A stretch of 64,000 bases of DNA from an uncultured Planctomycetaceae bacterium (GTDB lineage Bacteria > Planctomycetota > Planctomycetia > Pirellulales > Thermoguttaceae), in contig CAMJTU010000002.1 in NCBI GenBank assembly GCA_946408825.1, positions 62,001-126,000 of the forward strand, in the 5' to 3' direction. The notes beneath the pieces are model-generated. The model searched no databases. It was given only the letters and a program-made list of their open reading frames with translations, and was not told the DNA's origin. The position numbers and the translations under genes were made by a program. This document shows, piece by piece, positions 17,599-25,769 of this stretch; the first letter of the stretch is position 1; every line of letters starts with the position of its first letter.

Positions 17599-18804
17599 TT
17601 ACCAGCGAATCGATCTGGCTGGTTTTTGCGAAGGAACGGACGTTTCGACGGTCGAATCGTCAAAATTCTGCGCTACGTATTCGCCGTTAAAACGATCCTC
17701 TAGGAAGGGAGAGTCAGAGTAACCGGCGTCAGGGTCGGCGTTTGGCGCGTTCCACGACATGCCAGAATCGGCAAAGCGCGGTTCTTCGCGGTTAGACGCC
17801 GGCGCCGAGGGCGTCTGCGTAGCTACGAACTGATTTTCGGTATATTCGCTTTGACTATTATAACCAAAATTCTGAGGAGTTGTCTCTTGGTTTGTGTTAT
17901 TTGCCGCAATATTCTGATAAGAATTTTTGGCGTAATCTATAGAATCGGCGCTATTGTTAAAATTGTTTTCCGGGGACGAAGGAACTCCAGCCGCGAGGAA
18001 ATTATCGCGAGGTCTTTCCGCCGTATTGATTTGCGGAGTTTCTTCAACGGGACTCGCATACGGCGTCGCCGTAGCGCTTTGATTGAACTCGTATCCTTGG
18101 AATCCCGAGAATCGATTCTGCGCGGGAACATCCGGCGTCGCTACGGCCGCGTTTGTCGCAATCTCGGGCGCCCCGACGCCAAAACCGGCGGGATAGGAGG
18201 GCGATAAGACGTCGTCGCGTTCCGGTTCCGCGATATTGGGAACGGACGCGTCAGACGTTAAAGATCCCCACGCGCCGTTCATGAGAGGGGTTTCTTGCGA
18301 AAAGTCTGAGAACGCGAGGTCGTCGGGAGTAGAGTAAAGCGTCCCGGTTTTCGCGCTCGAAGAATCAGAGTCGTCGAAGCTATAAGAATCGAACATCGAA
18401 CCGGCTTCGCTCGTAAGAGAGCCGAGATCAGGCCAATCGTCGAAGTCTTTCTTCTCGTCGGCTAGAGAAGACGACGCCGGCGTCTCTTCTTTGTCGCGCA
18501 AGGTTCCCAGAAAATCTTTCCATGGGTAGATCGTCGTCGACGCCGCGCCGAGGAGGAATGCAACCGTCAGGAGCGTCGCGTTCTTAACGAACCTTCCTAA
18601 ACGTCGTTTTTTCGGCTTTTTCGCCGGCATGTGCCCTCCCAAATCCGGCAATTTGCCGACGACGCGCGGCAACGCTTTTTCCGCAGCCGCTTCGTTTTCA
18701 AACCATTCAGCCATATCGGGGAGCGCGTCGATTCTGTTCGACGACTCTCTAGAGCCGAAATCGTTTATACGACGCGTATCACCTCTATTTTCGAACGACG
18801 ACAT
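17599..18804 (-). CDS. Unknown single-pass membrane protein with disordered Asn/Gln-rich C-terminus
   Basis: 401 aa, not recognised. Residues 1-70 are hydrophilic and end in a basic patch (PAKKPKKRRLGRFVKN). One transmembrane segment follows (TLLTVAFLLGAASTTIYPW, about 75-95), giving a probable cytosolic N-terminus and external C-terminus. The remaining 300 residues are low complexity, rich in Asn, Gln, Ser, Asp and Pro (NNFNNSADSIDYAKNSYQN, IAANNTNQETTPQNFGYN), with no visible fold or motif. A strong AAGGAGG ribosome-binding site supports translation. It is monocistronic by its spacing. The architecture could fit a cell-surface or divisome-linked scaffold, but nothing here decides it. Confidence 0.8.
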   Translation of the reverse strand: MSSFENRGDTRRINDFGSRESSNRIDALPDMAEWFENEAAAEKALPRVVGKLPDLGGHMPAKKPKKRRLGRFVKNATLLTVAFLLGAASTTIYPWKDFLGTLRDKEETPASSSLADEKKDFDDWPDLGSLTSEAGSMFDSYSFDDSDSSSAKTGTLYSTPDDLAFSDFSQETPLMNGAWGSLTSDASVPNIAEPERDDVLSPSYPAGFGVGAPEIATNAAVATPDVPAQNRFSGFQGYEFNQSATATPYASPVEETPQINTAERPRDNFLAAGVPSSPENNFNNSADSIDYAKNSYQNIAANNTNQETTPQNFGYNSQSEYTENQFVATQTPSAPASNREEPRFADSGMSWNAPNADPDAGYSDSPFLEDRFNGEYVAQNFDDSTVETSVPSQKPARSIRW

Positions 18805-19000
18805 TGCGGCTCCCTCCTTAAAAGTTGACTCTACTTCAAAGAACGCCGTAGAACGATTTCAACTAGACGTTCCCCTTTACTTTAATTCGACTGATTTTTG
18901 TGAGACTTGAGACGATTTTAGGGATAATAACGGATTTTAAGGATTTTGCAGATTTATCAGATAGTTAAGGGCGCCGATAATCGACCCATTCAAAAGAAAA

Positions 19001-19033
19001 GCCCCTCCGTCGTTTCAAGAAACCGGGAGGGGC
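19001..19033 (-). terminator. Terminator after DegT aminotransferase
   Basis: 8-bp stem GCCCCTCC/GGAGGGGC followed on the minus strand by TTTTCTTTTG, 30 nt past the aminotransferase stop. Confidence 0.8.
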
Positions 19034-19062
19034 GTTAGCCGTGCGGACACGAATAAGGATCG

Positions 19063-20214
19063 TCAGGCTAGAAATTCACGAATCGAGGCGACGACATATT
19101 CCTGTTCTTCCGGGCGCAACTCGGGGAATATGGGAAGCGCTAGGACCTCGTTCGCCGCTTTTAACGTTTCCGGAAGGTCTTCCGGCTTGTAGCCGAGATA
19201 AGCGAAACATTCCTGCTGGTGGAGTCCAAGCGGATAATAGACGTCGCTGCCAATGTTTTTTTCTTGGAGAAACGCTCTGAGCGCGTCGCGCTTCCCGCCG
19301 GCGATGCGAACGCTGTACTGGTTCCAAACATGGCGTCTAGCGCCGACCTTTTGAGGAACGACGACGGCGCCCTGAAGTCCGGCTTCCGCAAAGAGCTTTT
19401 CATAACGCTCCGCGTTTGCGCCGCGCATTTCCGTCCACTTGTCGAGATACGGCAGTTTAACGTTGAGAATCGCGGCTTGGTACGAGTCGAGACGGCTGTT
19501 GACGCCGATTTCTTTGTGATAGTAGCGCGGCGCCATACCGTGCCCACGAAGAAGTTTGACCCTATCGGCGATTTCGTCGCTATTGCAGACGACCATGCCG
19601 CCGTCGCCCGCGCCCCCAAGATTTTTTGTCGGATAGAAGCTCAAACACGAAGCGTCGCCCCAATTTCCAACCTGGATCCCGTCGTATTCGGCGCCGATCG
19701 CCTGCGCGGAGTCTTCTATGAGATACAGTTTGCGACCGTATTTTGATTCGTAATCTTGCGCGATTTTCCGGAACGCCGGCATATCCGCCGCTTGTCCAAA
19801 GAGATGGACGACGATAATCGCTTTCGTTTTTTCAGTAAGTTTAGCTTCGACTGATTTCGGATCGAGACAGAATGTGACGGGGTCGATATCTGCGAAAACG
19901 AGGTCGGCGCCGACGCGGGGAACGCAGCTTCCCGTCGCAAAGAACGTGAAAGAAGGAGCGATAATTTCGTCGCCTTTTCCCGCTCTAATCGCCATAAGCG
20001 CGAGAAGGAGCGCGTCGCTTCCTGAAGCGCAACCGACGGCGTGCTTCGTGTGCGAATACGCGGCGACGTTCTCTTCTAGCTTTTTTACCTCTGGTCCAAG
20101 GATGAACTGACCGCTTTCGTTGACGCGTTGAAGGGCGGCGTTCATTTCCGCGCCGATCATGTTGAACTGGCGTTTTAAATCCAGCATCGGAACCGAGGCA
20201 ATAGGCGACGTCAT
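19063..20214 (-). CDS. DegT/DnrJ/EryC1/StrS-family sugar aminotransferase
   Basis: 383 aa from the ATG at 20214, preceded by AGGAAGGA. A PLP-dependent aminotransferase of the type that makes amino sugars for surface glycans. Visible are VGCASGSDALLLALMA (cofactor phosphate loop, about 50), LIEDSAQAIGAEYDG (PLP-ring Asp, about 160) and SFYPTKNLGGAGDGG, whose Lys forms the Schiff base (about 190), plus the C-terminal KWTEMRGANAERYEKLF and YYPLGLHQQECF. No other glycan genes are adjacent, so its sugar nucleotide cannot be deduced. It ends in a strong terminator. Confidence 0.92.
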   Translation of the reverse strand: MTSPIASVPMLDLKRQFNMIGAEMNAALQRVNESGQFILGPEVKKLEENVAAYSHTKHAVGCASGSDALLLALMAIRAGKGDEIIAPSFTFFATGSCVPRVGADLVFADIDPVTFCLDPKSVEAKLTEKTKAIIVVHLFGQAADMPAFRKIAQDYESKYGRKLYLIEDSAQAIGAEYDGIQVGNWGDASCLSFYPTKNLGGAGDGGMVVCNSDEIADRVKLLRGHGMAPRYYHKEIGVNSRLDSYQAAILNVKLPYLDKWTEMRGANAERYEKLFAEAGLQGAVVVPQKVGARRHVWNQYSVRIAGGKRDALRAFLQEKNIGSDVYYPLGLHQQECFAYLGYKPEDLPETLKAANEVLALPIFPELRPEEQEYVVASIREFLA

Positions 20215-20406
20215 ACTTTTTATCCTTCCTAGTCTCAAAGCTGAAATCGATTTACGCGCCGTCCGTTTGGACGGGCTGAGAATCGAGCTTGCAAAAACCG
20301 GAGAAATTGTAAAATTTACCCGTTTATCCGTCAAGCGCGATTATCTCTCTTTCCTATCCTTTTTTCCTTCTTTTTCAGAGACAAGACGCGTAAAGGCGCC
20401 GTTTTT

Positions 20407-20421
20407 CCAATATAATATTGG
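20407..20421. promoter_or_regulatory. 15-bp palindrome containing TATAAT
   Basis: CCAATATAATATTGG is a perfect 7-bp dyad around a central A and contains a consensus -10 hexamer. It lies about 100 nt upstream of the C39-like gene. No good -35 was found at 17 bp, so a repressor-overlapped or activated promoter is only a possibility. Confidence 0.45.
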
Positions 20422-20499
20422 TCTAACGCGCGTCGCTCGACGCAATGTCTAAAGGCGTTGCAGACGATAGCGCAAACGATTTAAGAGAACGTGTTAACG

Positions 20500-20511
20500 G
20501 AACCTAGGTTC
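20500..20511. promoter_or_regulatory. 12-bp perfect palindrome just upstream of C39-like start
   Basis: GAACCTAGGTTC lies 8 nt before the ATG at 20520, where a Shine-Dalgarno would be expected. It could be an operator or form a small mRNA hairpin over the start. Confidence 0.35.
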
Positions 20512-20519
20512 ACGCTATT

Positions 20520-21311
20520 ATGACGAAAGAAACGAAACATTTTACTCTTTTAGGGGCGTGCGCGGTCTTGTTGACGGCGAGTCTTGGTTTTGGCTCAGCG
20601 ACGACGGACGCGCGCGCTGTCGAGGGAACAATGGTTGACAAACAGGCTGTGGAAAACGATCCGAACGCAAAATTAATCGACGTTCCATACTTCAATCAGC
20701 TTGACGTCGTCTATGGCTGCGAAGCGGTCAGCGCGACGATGGTCTTGCAGTTCTACGGACTCGACGTTTCATGGAAAGAATTCACCGACGACTACCTAAT
20801 TAAGAAACCGTGGCGCGTCGACGAGAACGGAACGCGATTTGGACCGGATCCTTTCGCCGCGTACCCGGGCGATCCTTATAAGGACGACGGTCCAAACTGC
20901 GGATACGGCTGTTACGCTCCCTGCCTTGCGAAGTCGATGAACAAGGTTCTGCCGAGCGACAAATATATCGCCGTCGATACGAGCGCGCTTAAACTGGTCG
21001 ATCTTGTCGCCAATTACGTCGATCAAGGGCAGCCCGCGCTGATTTGGGCGACGATGGACATGGCGCCGGCGCGATTGACGACGAAGTGGAAAATCGATTA
21101 TGTCGACGAGAATTCACATTTTCGTATCGGCGACGTCTTTACTTGGAACGGCAACGAACATTGTCTCGTTCTTGTCGGGTACGACGCGGATCGCTATTTC
21201 TTCAACGATCCTTATAAGAATCACGGACTTATCGGTTACGATCGTAAAACGGTCGAACAGCGGTTCCTCGAACAAGGATCGCAGTCGGTCGTCGTTCGTA
21301 AGGTAGAGTAA
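20520..21311 (+). CDS. Secreted C39-like (papain-fold) cysteine peptidase
   Basis: 263 aa with a signal peptide (residues 1 to about 33, ending TDARA). The Peptidase_C39_2 pattern is present: catalytic Cys in YGCEAVSATMVLQFYG (about 66), His in NEHCLVLVGYD (about 217) and Asp/Asn in FFNDPY (about 230). Between these lies a Cys-containing insert (GPNCGYGCYAPCLAKSM). Such stand-alone proteins are distinct from the C39 domains of bacteriocin ABC exporters; no transporter or bacteriocin is nearby. No Shine-Dalgarno is visible, but a 12-bp palindrome sits in its place. Converges with the GHL10 gene over a strong terminator. Confidence 0.85.
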   Translation: MTKETKHFTLLGACAVLLTASLGFGSATTDARAVEGTMVDKQAVENDPNAKLIDVPYFNQLDVVYGCEAVSATMVLQFYGLDVSWKEFTDDYLIKKPWRVDENGTRFGPDPFAAYPGDPYKDDGPNCGYGCYAPCLAKSMNKVLPSDKYIAVDTSALKLVDLVANYVDQGQPALIWATMDMAPARLTTKWKIDYVDENSHFRIGDVFTWNGNEHCLVLVGYDADRYFFNDPYKNHGLIGYDRKTVEQRFLEQGSQSVVVRKVE

Positions 21312-21337
21312 CGCGCCTGGACGTCGAGAGTTTCATC

Positions 21338-21374
21338 GGCGCGTCTTATGACGGTTTTGCGCAAAAGACGCGCC
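21338..21374. terminator. Bidirectional terminator, C39-like / GHL10
   Basis: Perfect 10-bp stem GGCGCGTCTT/AAGACGCGCC with a 17-nt loop between two convergent stops. Confidence 0.7.
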
Positions 21375-21383
21375 GGCGTTCCG

Positions 21384-22658
21384 TTAATTGCTCGACGGTT
21401 CGACGCCGATCCAGCCGTGTTCGTCGCCGTAACGTTGAATCGCGTCGCCCGCCGGTCGGTCGGCGCGGAAACTGTGTTCTGTAAAGAAAACCTGACCCGA
21501 GACTTCAGGGGACGCCGCCATGTATTCTAGTTGACGGTCGAGTTCCTTGAGATCGCGCCATGCCGCCGATTTCGAGTTTGGATCGAGACGATATGCGGCG
21601 ACTCCGACGTAAAGCTTGACGTCTGTGCCCGCGACGACGTCGGACCACCAGTCCGTTAACGTCGCGAAGTCGGCGATTTTAAAACCGATTTCCCAGTAGA
21701 TTTGAGGTATAACCGCGTCGATCTGTTCCTCTTTGACCCATTTACGAACGTCGGCGTAAAGATTGAAATAACACTGGTTGCCGCGCGTCTCGCTTCCGAG
21801 GGGGTGGCTTTCTTTGTTTGCCCAAATTCCTGCGGGGCTTACGCTCCAAACGACGTCTTTGCGGACTTTGTGCAGTTCGCGATTGACGTCGGCGATAAAG
21901 AGGTTGACGTTGTCGCGGCGCCAGTCTTCGATGGAATCGAATCCGCGGTTGTTCTCCTCGAACGTCTTGACGTCTTCTTCAATCTTGCGCTCCGGATAGA
22001 AATAGTCGTCGATATGAACTCCGTCGACGTCGTAATTCTGCACGATTTCGACGATTCCTTTGACGACGTGTTCTCGCGCCGCCGAGACGCCGGGATTCAA
22101 ATAGAATCGGTCGCCGTGCTTAAAGGTCCAATCCGGGTTAAGTCGCGCGGGGTTGTCGGGCGCGAGATTCTCGAGTTCTTTCTTGCCGACCGTAACGCGG
22201 TAGGGGTTGATCCACGCGTGAAGTTGTAGACCGCGTTGATGCGCCGCCGCGACCCAGTATCCGAGAACGTCGAGATTCTGGTCGGGCGCCTGGCCCTGTT
22301 TGCCCGAGATAAATTCGGACCATGGATAGAGTTTTGACGGGTAAAACGCGTCGCCCATAGGTCGAACCTGCAAGAAGATCGCCGTGAAGCGGAGTTTGAC
22401 GGCGCGATCAAGAATCGCGTCGGCTTCCCGCGTAAGTTCCTCCGCGCTCAAGCCTCGCTTAGACGGATAGTCGATGTTGGAAACGGTCGAGACCCACAGA
22501 CCGCGGAATTGACGGCTTTGACGTTCAAAATCTTCTTGAGTTGGCGTTTTAAGCGACGGCGTAGACTCGTCTTGCGCTTCCGCGAATCTTGGCGCGAAGA
22601 GAGCCGCGCATAGAACGAGAACGAAGGCGGTCAAGGAATATGATGGTTTGCGTTTCAT
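21384..22658 (-). CDS. Secreted glycosyl-hydrolase-like protein, GHL10/DUF187 (YngK) family
   Basis: 424 aa. Signal peptide (SYSLTAFVLVLCAALFAP...AEAQ). The GHL10 family signature is clear: RGLWVSTVSNIDYPS at about 50, FLQVRPMGDAFYPS with YPWSEFISGKQG at about 95-120, LQLHAWINPYRVT at about 150, and VDGVHIDDYFYPE at about 205. Family members are TIM-barrel enzymes thought to act on bacterial or host glycans, including denuded peptidoglycan. The conserved acidic residues (HIDDY) are present. No Shine-Dalgarno stands out; the start is set by the signal peptide. Confidence 0.92.
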   Translation of the reverse strand: MKRKPSYSLTAFVLVLCAALFAPRFAEAQDESTPSLKTPTQEDFERQSRQFRGLWVSTVSNIDYPSKRGLSAEELTREADAILDRAVKLRFTAIFLQVRPMGDAFYPSKLYPWSEFISGKQGQAPDQNLDVLGYWVAAAHQRGLQLHAWINPYRVTVGKKELENLAPDNPARLNPDWTFKHGDRFYLNPGVSAAREHVVKGIVEIVQNYDVDGVHIDDYFYPERKIEEDVKTFEENNRGFDSIEDWRRDNVNLFIADVNRELHKVRKDVVWSVSPAGIWANKESHPLGSETRGNQCYFNLYADVRKWVKEEQIDAVIPQIYWEIGFKIADFATLTDWWSDVVAGTDVKLYVGVAAYRLDPNSKSAAWRDLKELDRQLEYMAASPEVSGQVFFTEHSFRADRPAGDAIQRYGDEHGWIGVEPSSN

Positions 22659-22853
22659 AATAAAGTCTTTTTACTTCTGGAGTCATAAAGATCAGAGCGC
22701 ATAGACGCGCCTAAAAATCAGCGCGAAAAACGAAGCGTCGTCTTACTCAAACGCGCTAATTCTCAAGTATCGAGGATACACGATCTTTGACGAGGAATCA
22801 ACTCCCGCGCATTTTTTTACGCATAAAACAAATCCCTCGGAGCGGAGGAAACG

Positions 22854-23372
22854 ATGAGAAATTCACTTGTTTATCTTCCCGTTGAAGAACTGGAAAAACG
22901 CTGTCGATTTGAGACGCTTCGTCGCTCGGGGCCGGGAGGGCAGAATCGAAATAAAGTCGAGACAGGCGTTCGGTTCTATCTCGACGAACTTGGACTCGTC
23001 GGCGAGGCGACGGAACGCCGTTATCAGGGCGAAAATCGCAAAATCGCGCTTCATCGCCTCCGAATGGAACTTGCGTTGACCGTGCGAGAAATACCGGCGT
23101 TGGGCGGCGACGCGCCCCTTTCAGACTTCAAATGGTTTGACCGGCTTGTCGGCGGCAAAATACGCGTTTCTTCTGAGAGCTTCGACTACCCGATTCTCGT
23201 CGCGGAATTTTTTGACGTCTATTCCGCGACGGGGGGACGGCTCTCTGAAGCGGCGACCCTTCTGAATACGACGTCGAGTCAGATCGTTCGTTTTCTAAGA
23301 CAGGTTCCAAGCGCGCTCGAGACGCTCAACGCTCAGAGGGCGCGCGAAGGTTTGCCCCGCCTCAAAGCGTGA
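22854..23372 (+). CDS. Release-factor-like GGQ-domain protein (RF-1 domain only)
   Basis: 172 aa. Contains the peptidyl-tRNA hydrolysis loop RSGPGGQNRNKVETGVRF near residue 25 but no codon-recognition domain, like ArfB/YaeJ and its relatives. It lacks the long basic tail of ArfB that enters the mRNA channel; instead residues 85-172 are a helical extension (LSDFKWFDRLVGG, ATLLNTTSSQIVRFLRQVP) typical of the peptide-chain-release-factor-like proteins found in Planctomycetes. Predicted to release stalled peptides; the substrate is inferred. GGAGGAAACG precedes the ATG. Confidence 0.87.
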   Translation: MRNSLVYLPVEELEKRCRFETLRRSGPGGQNRNKVETGVRFYLDELGLVGEATERRYQGENRKIALHRLRMELALTVREIPALGGDAPLSDFKWFDRLVGGKIRVSSESFDYPILVAEFFDVYSATGGRLSEAATLLNTTSSQIVRFLRQVPSALETLNAQRAREGLPRLKA

Positions 23373-23417
23373 CGCGTGAAAAGGAAAACGCAGAAGGAGA
23401 GAAAGCGTCGCGCGCCG

Positions 23418-24266
23418 TCATACGTCGTTTAAAAATTGCGCGCAGGTCTGCACGATGATATCGGGCGCGCTTGCGCCTGAGGTGAGCAGAACGGCGGAGT
23501 CAGGGGTGAGTTCGCCCCAAGGAATATCTTCAATTCCGTCGATGAGAACGGCGGGGACTCCGACCGATTTTGCGACCTCGGCGAGTTCGCGAGAGTTTGA
23601 ACTGTTCGGACTGCCGACGACCAGAACGACGTCGTGCCCGGGCGCGAGCCGCCGAACGGCGTCTTGGCGCATTTGCGTTTCGTCGCAAACGCCCTGACGC
23701 TCCGGTTCCTTGATTCCAGGAAACTTTTCACGGAGCGCGTCGACGATTCTGTTCGCTTCAGTGACAGAGAGGGTCGTCTGCATAAGGTAGGCAAGCTTCT
23801 GACGCGGAGGAAACGCCAGTTTCTCAACGTCTTCGACGCTAGAGACAAGCGTCGCGATCTCAGGGGCCTCGCCAAGAGCGCCGACGACCTCGTCATGTCC
23901 GACTTTGCCGATAAACACGACGCGATATCCTGAATCGGCGAGTTTTCGCATCTGACGGTGGACGTAATGCACCCGTGGACAAGTCGCGTCGATTGTTCTC
24001 AATTTTCGTCGCGTCGCTTCCTCCCGGATATTAGGGGCGACGCCATGCGCGGAAAAGAGCAGAATCGCGCCGTCTGGAACGTCGTCAAGAGAATCGACAA
24101 AAACGACCCCGCGCCGCTTGAAATCACGAACAACCCAAGAGTTATGGACTATTTCATGATAGACGTAAACCGGTCCGTCGGCTTCTTTGACGACTTCGTT
24201 GAGGATGTTAATCGCACGGTTCACGCCCGCGCAAAAACCTCTTGGCTCGGCTAACGTTAATCTCAT
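23418..24266 (-). CDS. ispH: 4-hydroxy-3-methylbut-2-enyl diphosphate reductase
   Basis: 282 aa from the ATG at 24266, which has AGGAG nine bases ahead; an upstream TTG is too close to that site. Last step of the MEP isoprenoid pathway, making IPP and DMAPP. The three cluster cysteines are in EPRGFCAGVNRAI (about 12), DATCPRVHYVH (about 96) and QGVCDETQMRQ (about 195). Also present are YVYHEIVHNSWVV and the C-terminal LTSGASAPD. It follows hisS by 28 nt, so the two are probably co-transcribed. Confidence 0.96.
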   Translation of the reverse strand: MRLTLAEPRGFCAGVNRAINILNEVVKEADGPVYVYHEIVHNSWVVRDFKRRGVVFVDSLDDVPDGAILLFSAHGVAPNIREEATRRKLRTIDATCPRVHYVHRQMRKLADSGYRVVFIGKVGHDEVVGALGEAPEIATLVSSVEDVEKLAFPPRQKLAYLMQTTLSVTEANRIVDALREKFPGIKEPERQGVCDETQMRQDAVRRLAPGHDVVLVVGSPNSSNSRELAEVAKSVGVPAVLIDGIEDIPWGELTPDSAVLLTSGASAPDIIVQTCAQFLNDV

Positions 24267-24294
24267 GAGTCGCAACTCCTTTTTAATAAGGACG

Positions 24295-25683
24295 CTATGC
24301 GTTCCCTTGAGGCGTCGGATCAGACGCTAAAGTTCTAAGAATCGATTCGGCAAGCGCTTCGAGTTTGACTTCTTCTTGACCGCCAGAACGAAGGTCTTTA
24401 AGCATGGCGACGCCCTGACGAACCTCGTCGGAACCGACGACGATCGCGAGCCGAATACCCTTCTTATCAGCGTACTTAAGCTGCGCGCCGAGTTTCTTAG
24501 GCTCCGGATAGAGTTCGACTCCGATTCCCTGTCGTCGCAACCCCGCCGCGATTTCGAAGTACTTCGAAGAAAGCGACGCGTCAAAGAAGGGAATGAAGAC
24601 GTCGACGGTCGAAGCCGTTTTTTCGATCATGCCGAGCTCTTCAAGACCCGCAAAAAGTCGGTCAAGTCCGAGCGACGCGCCGACTCCCGGCAACGTCTGC
24701 TTCGTGTACAGTTCGGCAAGATTGTCGTAACGTCCGCCGCTACAAACGCTGCCGAGCTTGGGGTATTCCGTTAAGAACGACTCAAAAATCGTCCCGGTGT
24801 AATAATCCAGCCCGCGCGCGATCGAGACGTCGATCACAAAGCGGTCTGCCGGCGCTCCTGCCGCGCGCGCCGCGTCGAGAATCGTACGAAGATCGGCGAC
24901 TCCTTGAGTTCCAAGGTCGTTTTCCTGAAGATTCTTCTCAAGACCTTCAAGAATCTCGTCGTTAGTTCCCTGGGCGGAAGCAATTTCTAGAATTGCGCGC
25001 GCCTGTTCTTCCGACGCGCCCGCCGTCTGATTCATTTCCGCGACGACCGCGTCTTTTCCGATCTTCGCGAGTTTGTCGAGCGCGCGAAGGATGGGCGTGG
25101 ATTTGTCGACGAGACCGAGTTTGTCGAGCGCGCCCGTGAGAATCTTGCGGCTGTTGAGGTGAATCTGAAACTTCGTAAAAGTCGCGTTAGAACGAGGATC
25201 GACGCGTTCGAGGATATCGTTAATAACAAGCGCCGTTTCGACGTCGGAGTTGACGCTCGTCGTTCCGATCGTGTCGAAATCGCACTGCATAAATTCGCGA
25301 TAACGACCGGCTTGAGTGTTTTCGCCGCGCCAAACTTTCGCCAAGTGATAGCGTTTAAAGGGCGTTCCGATTTCAGCGAGGTGCTGCGCGGAGAATCGTG
25401 CGAAGGGCACGGTCAAATCAAAACGCATCCCAACTTCGCGTCCGCCGGAATCTGTGAAACGATAAAGCTGCTTGTCCGTCTCGTCGCCGCCTTTGCCCAT
25501 GAGAATTTCAAGGTATTCCAGAACAGGCGTGTCGATAGGGCAGAAACCATAGCTCCGATAGACGTCGACAATTCTCGCGATGATTTTTTCACGCGGAATC
25601 ATCGCTTCAGGGAGAAAATCGCGGAATCCTTTTAACGTACGGGGTTCAATTAGCTTTTTTTTCAGTTCTTTTTCAGAGGACAC
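24295..25683 (-). CDS. hisS: Histidyl-tRNA synthetase
   Basis: 462 aa, GTG start. Class II synthetase. Motif 1 is around KIIARIVDVYRSYGFCPIDTPVLE; motif 2 is KVWRGENTQAGRYREFMQCDFDTIG; the histidine loop is VSIARGLDYYTG; motif 3 is LGLDRLFAGLEE. The C-terminal anticodon domain (VDVFIPFFDASLSSKYFEIA) is intact. Length is at the upper end of the family because of an extended insertion domain (about 185-275). Upstream partner of ispH. Confidence 0.96.
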   Translation of the reverse strand: MSSEKELKKKLIEPRTLKGFRDFLPEAMIPREKIIARIVDVYRSYGFCPIDTPVLEYLEILMGKGGDETDKQLYRFTDSGGREVGMRFDLTVPFARFSAQHLAEIGTPFKRYHLAKVWRGENTQAGRYREFMQCDFDTIGTTSVNSDVETALVINDILERVDPRSNATFTKFQIHLNSRKILTGALDKLGLVDKSTPILRALDKLAKIGKDAVVAEMNQTAGASEEQARAILEIASAQGTNDEILEGLEKNLQENDLGTQGVADLRTILDAARAAGAPADRFVIDVSIARGLDYYTGTIFESFLTEYPKLGSVCSGGRYDNLAELYTKQTLPGVGASLGLDRLFAGLEELGMIEKTASTVDVFIPFFDASLSSKYFEIAAGLRRQGIGVELYPEPKKLGAQLKYADKKGIRLAIVVGSDEVRQGVAMLKDLRSGGQEEVKLEALAESILRTLASDPTPQGNA

Positions 25684-25769
25684 GATATAGACTCGACGAA
25701 TAGTTCACAGGTTGGTTCAAATGTTTGCTTTGGGGAACGAGGAACGGACGCGACGTCGTCATGCGACGT

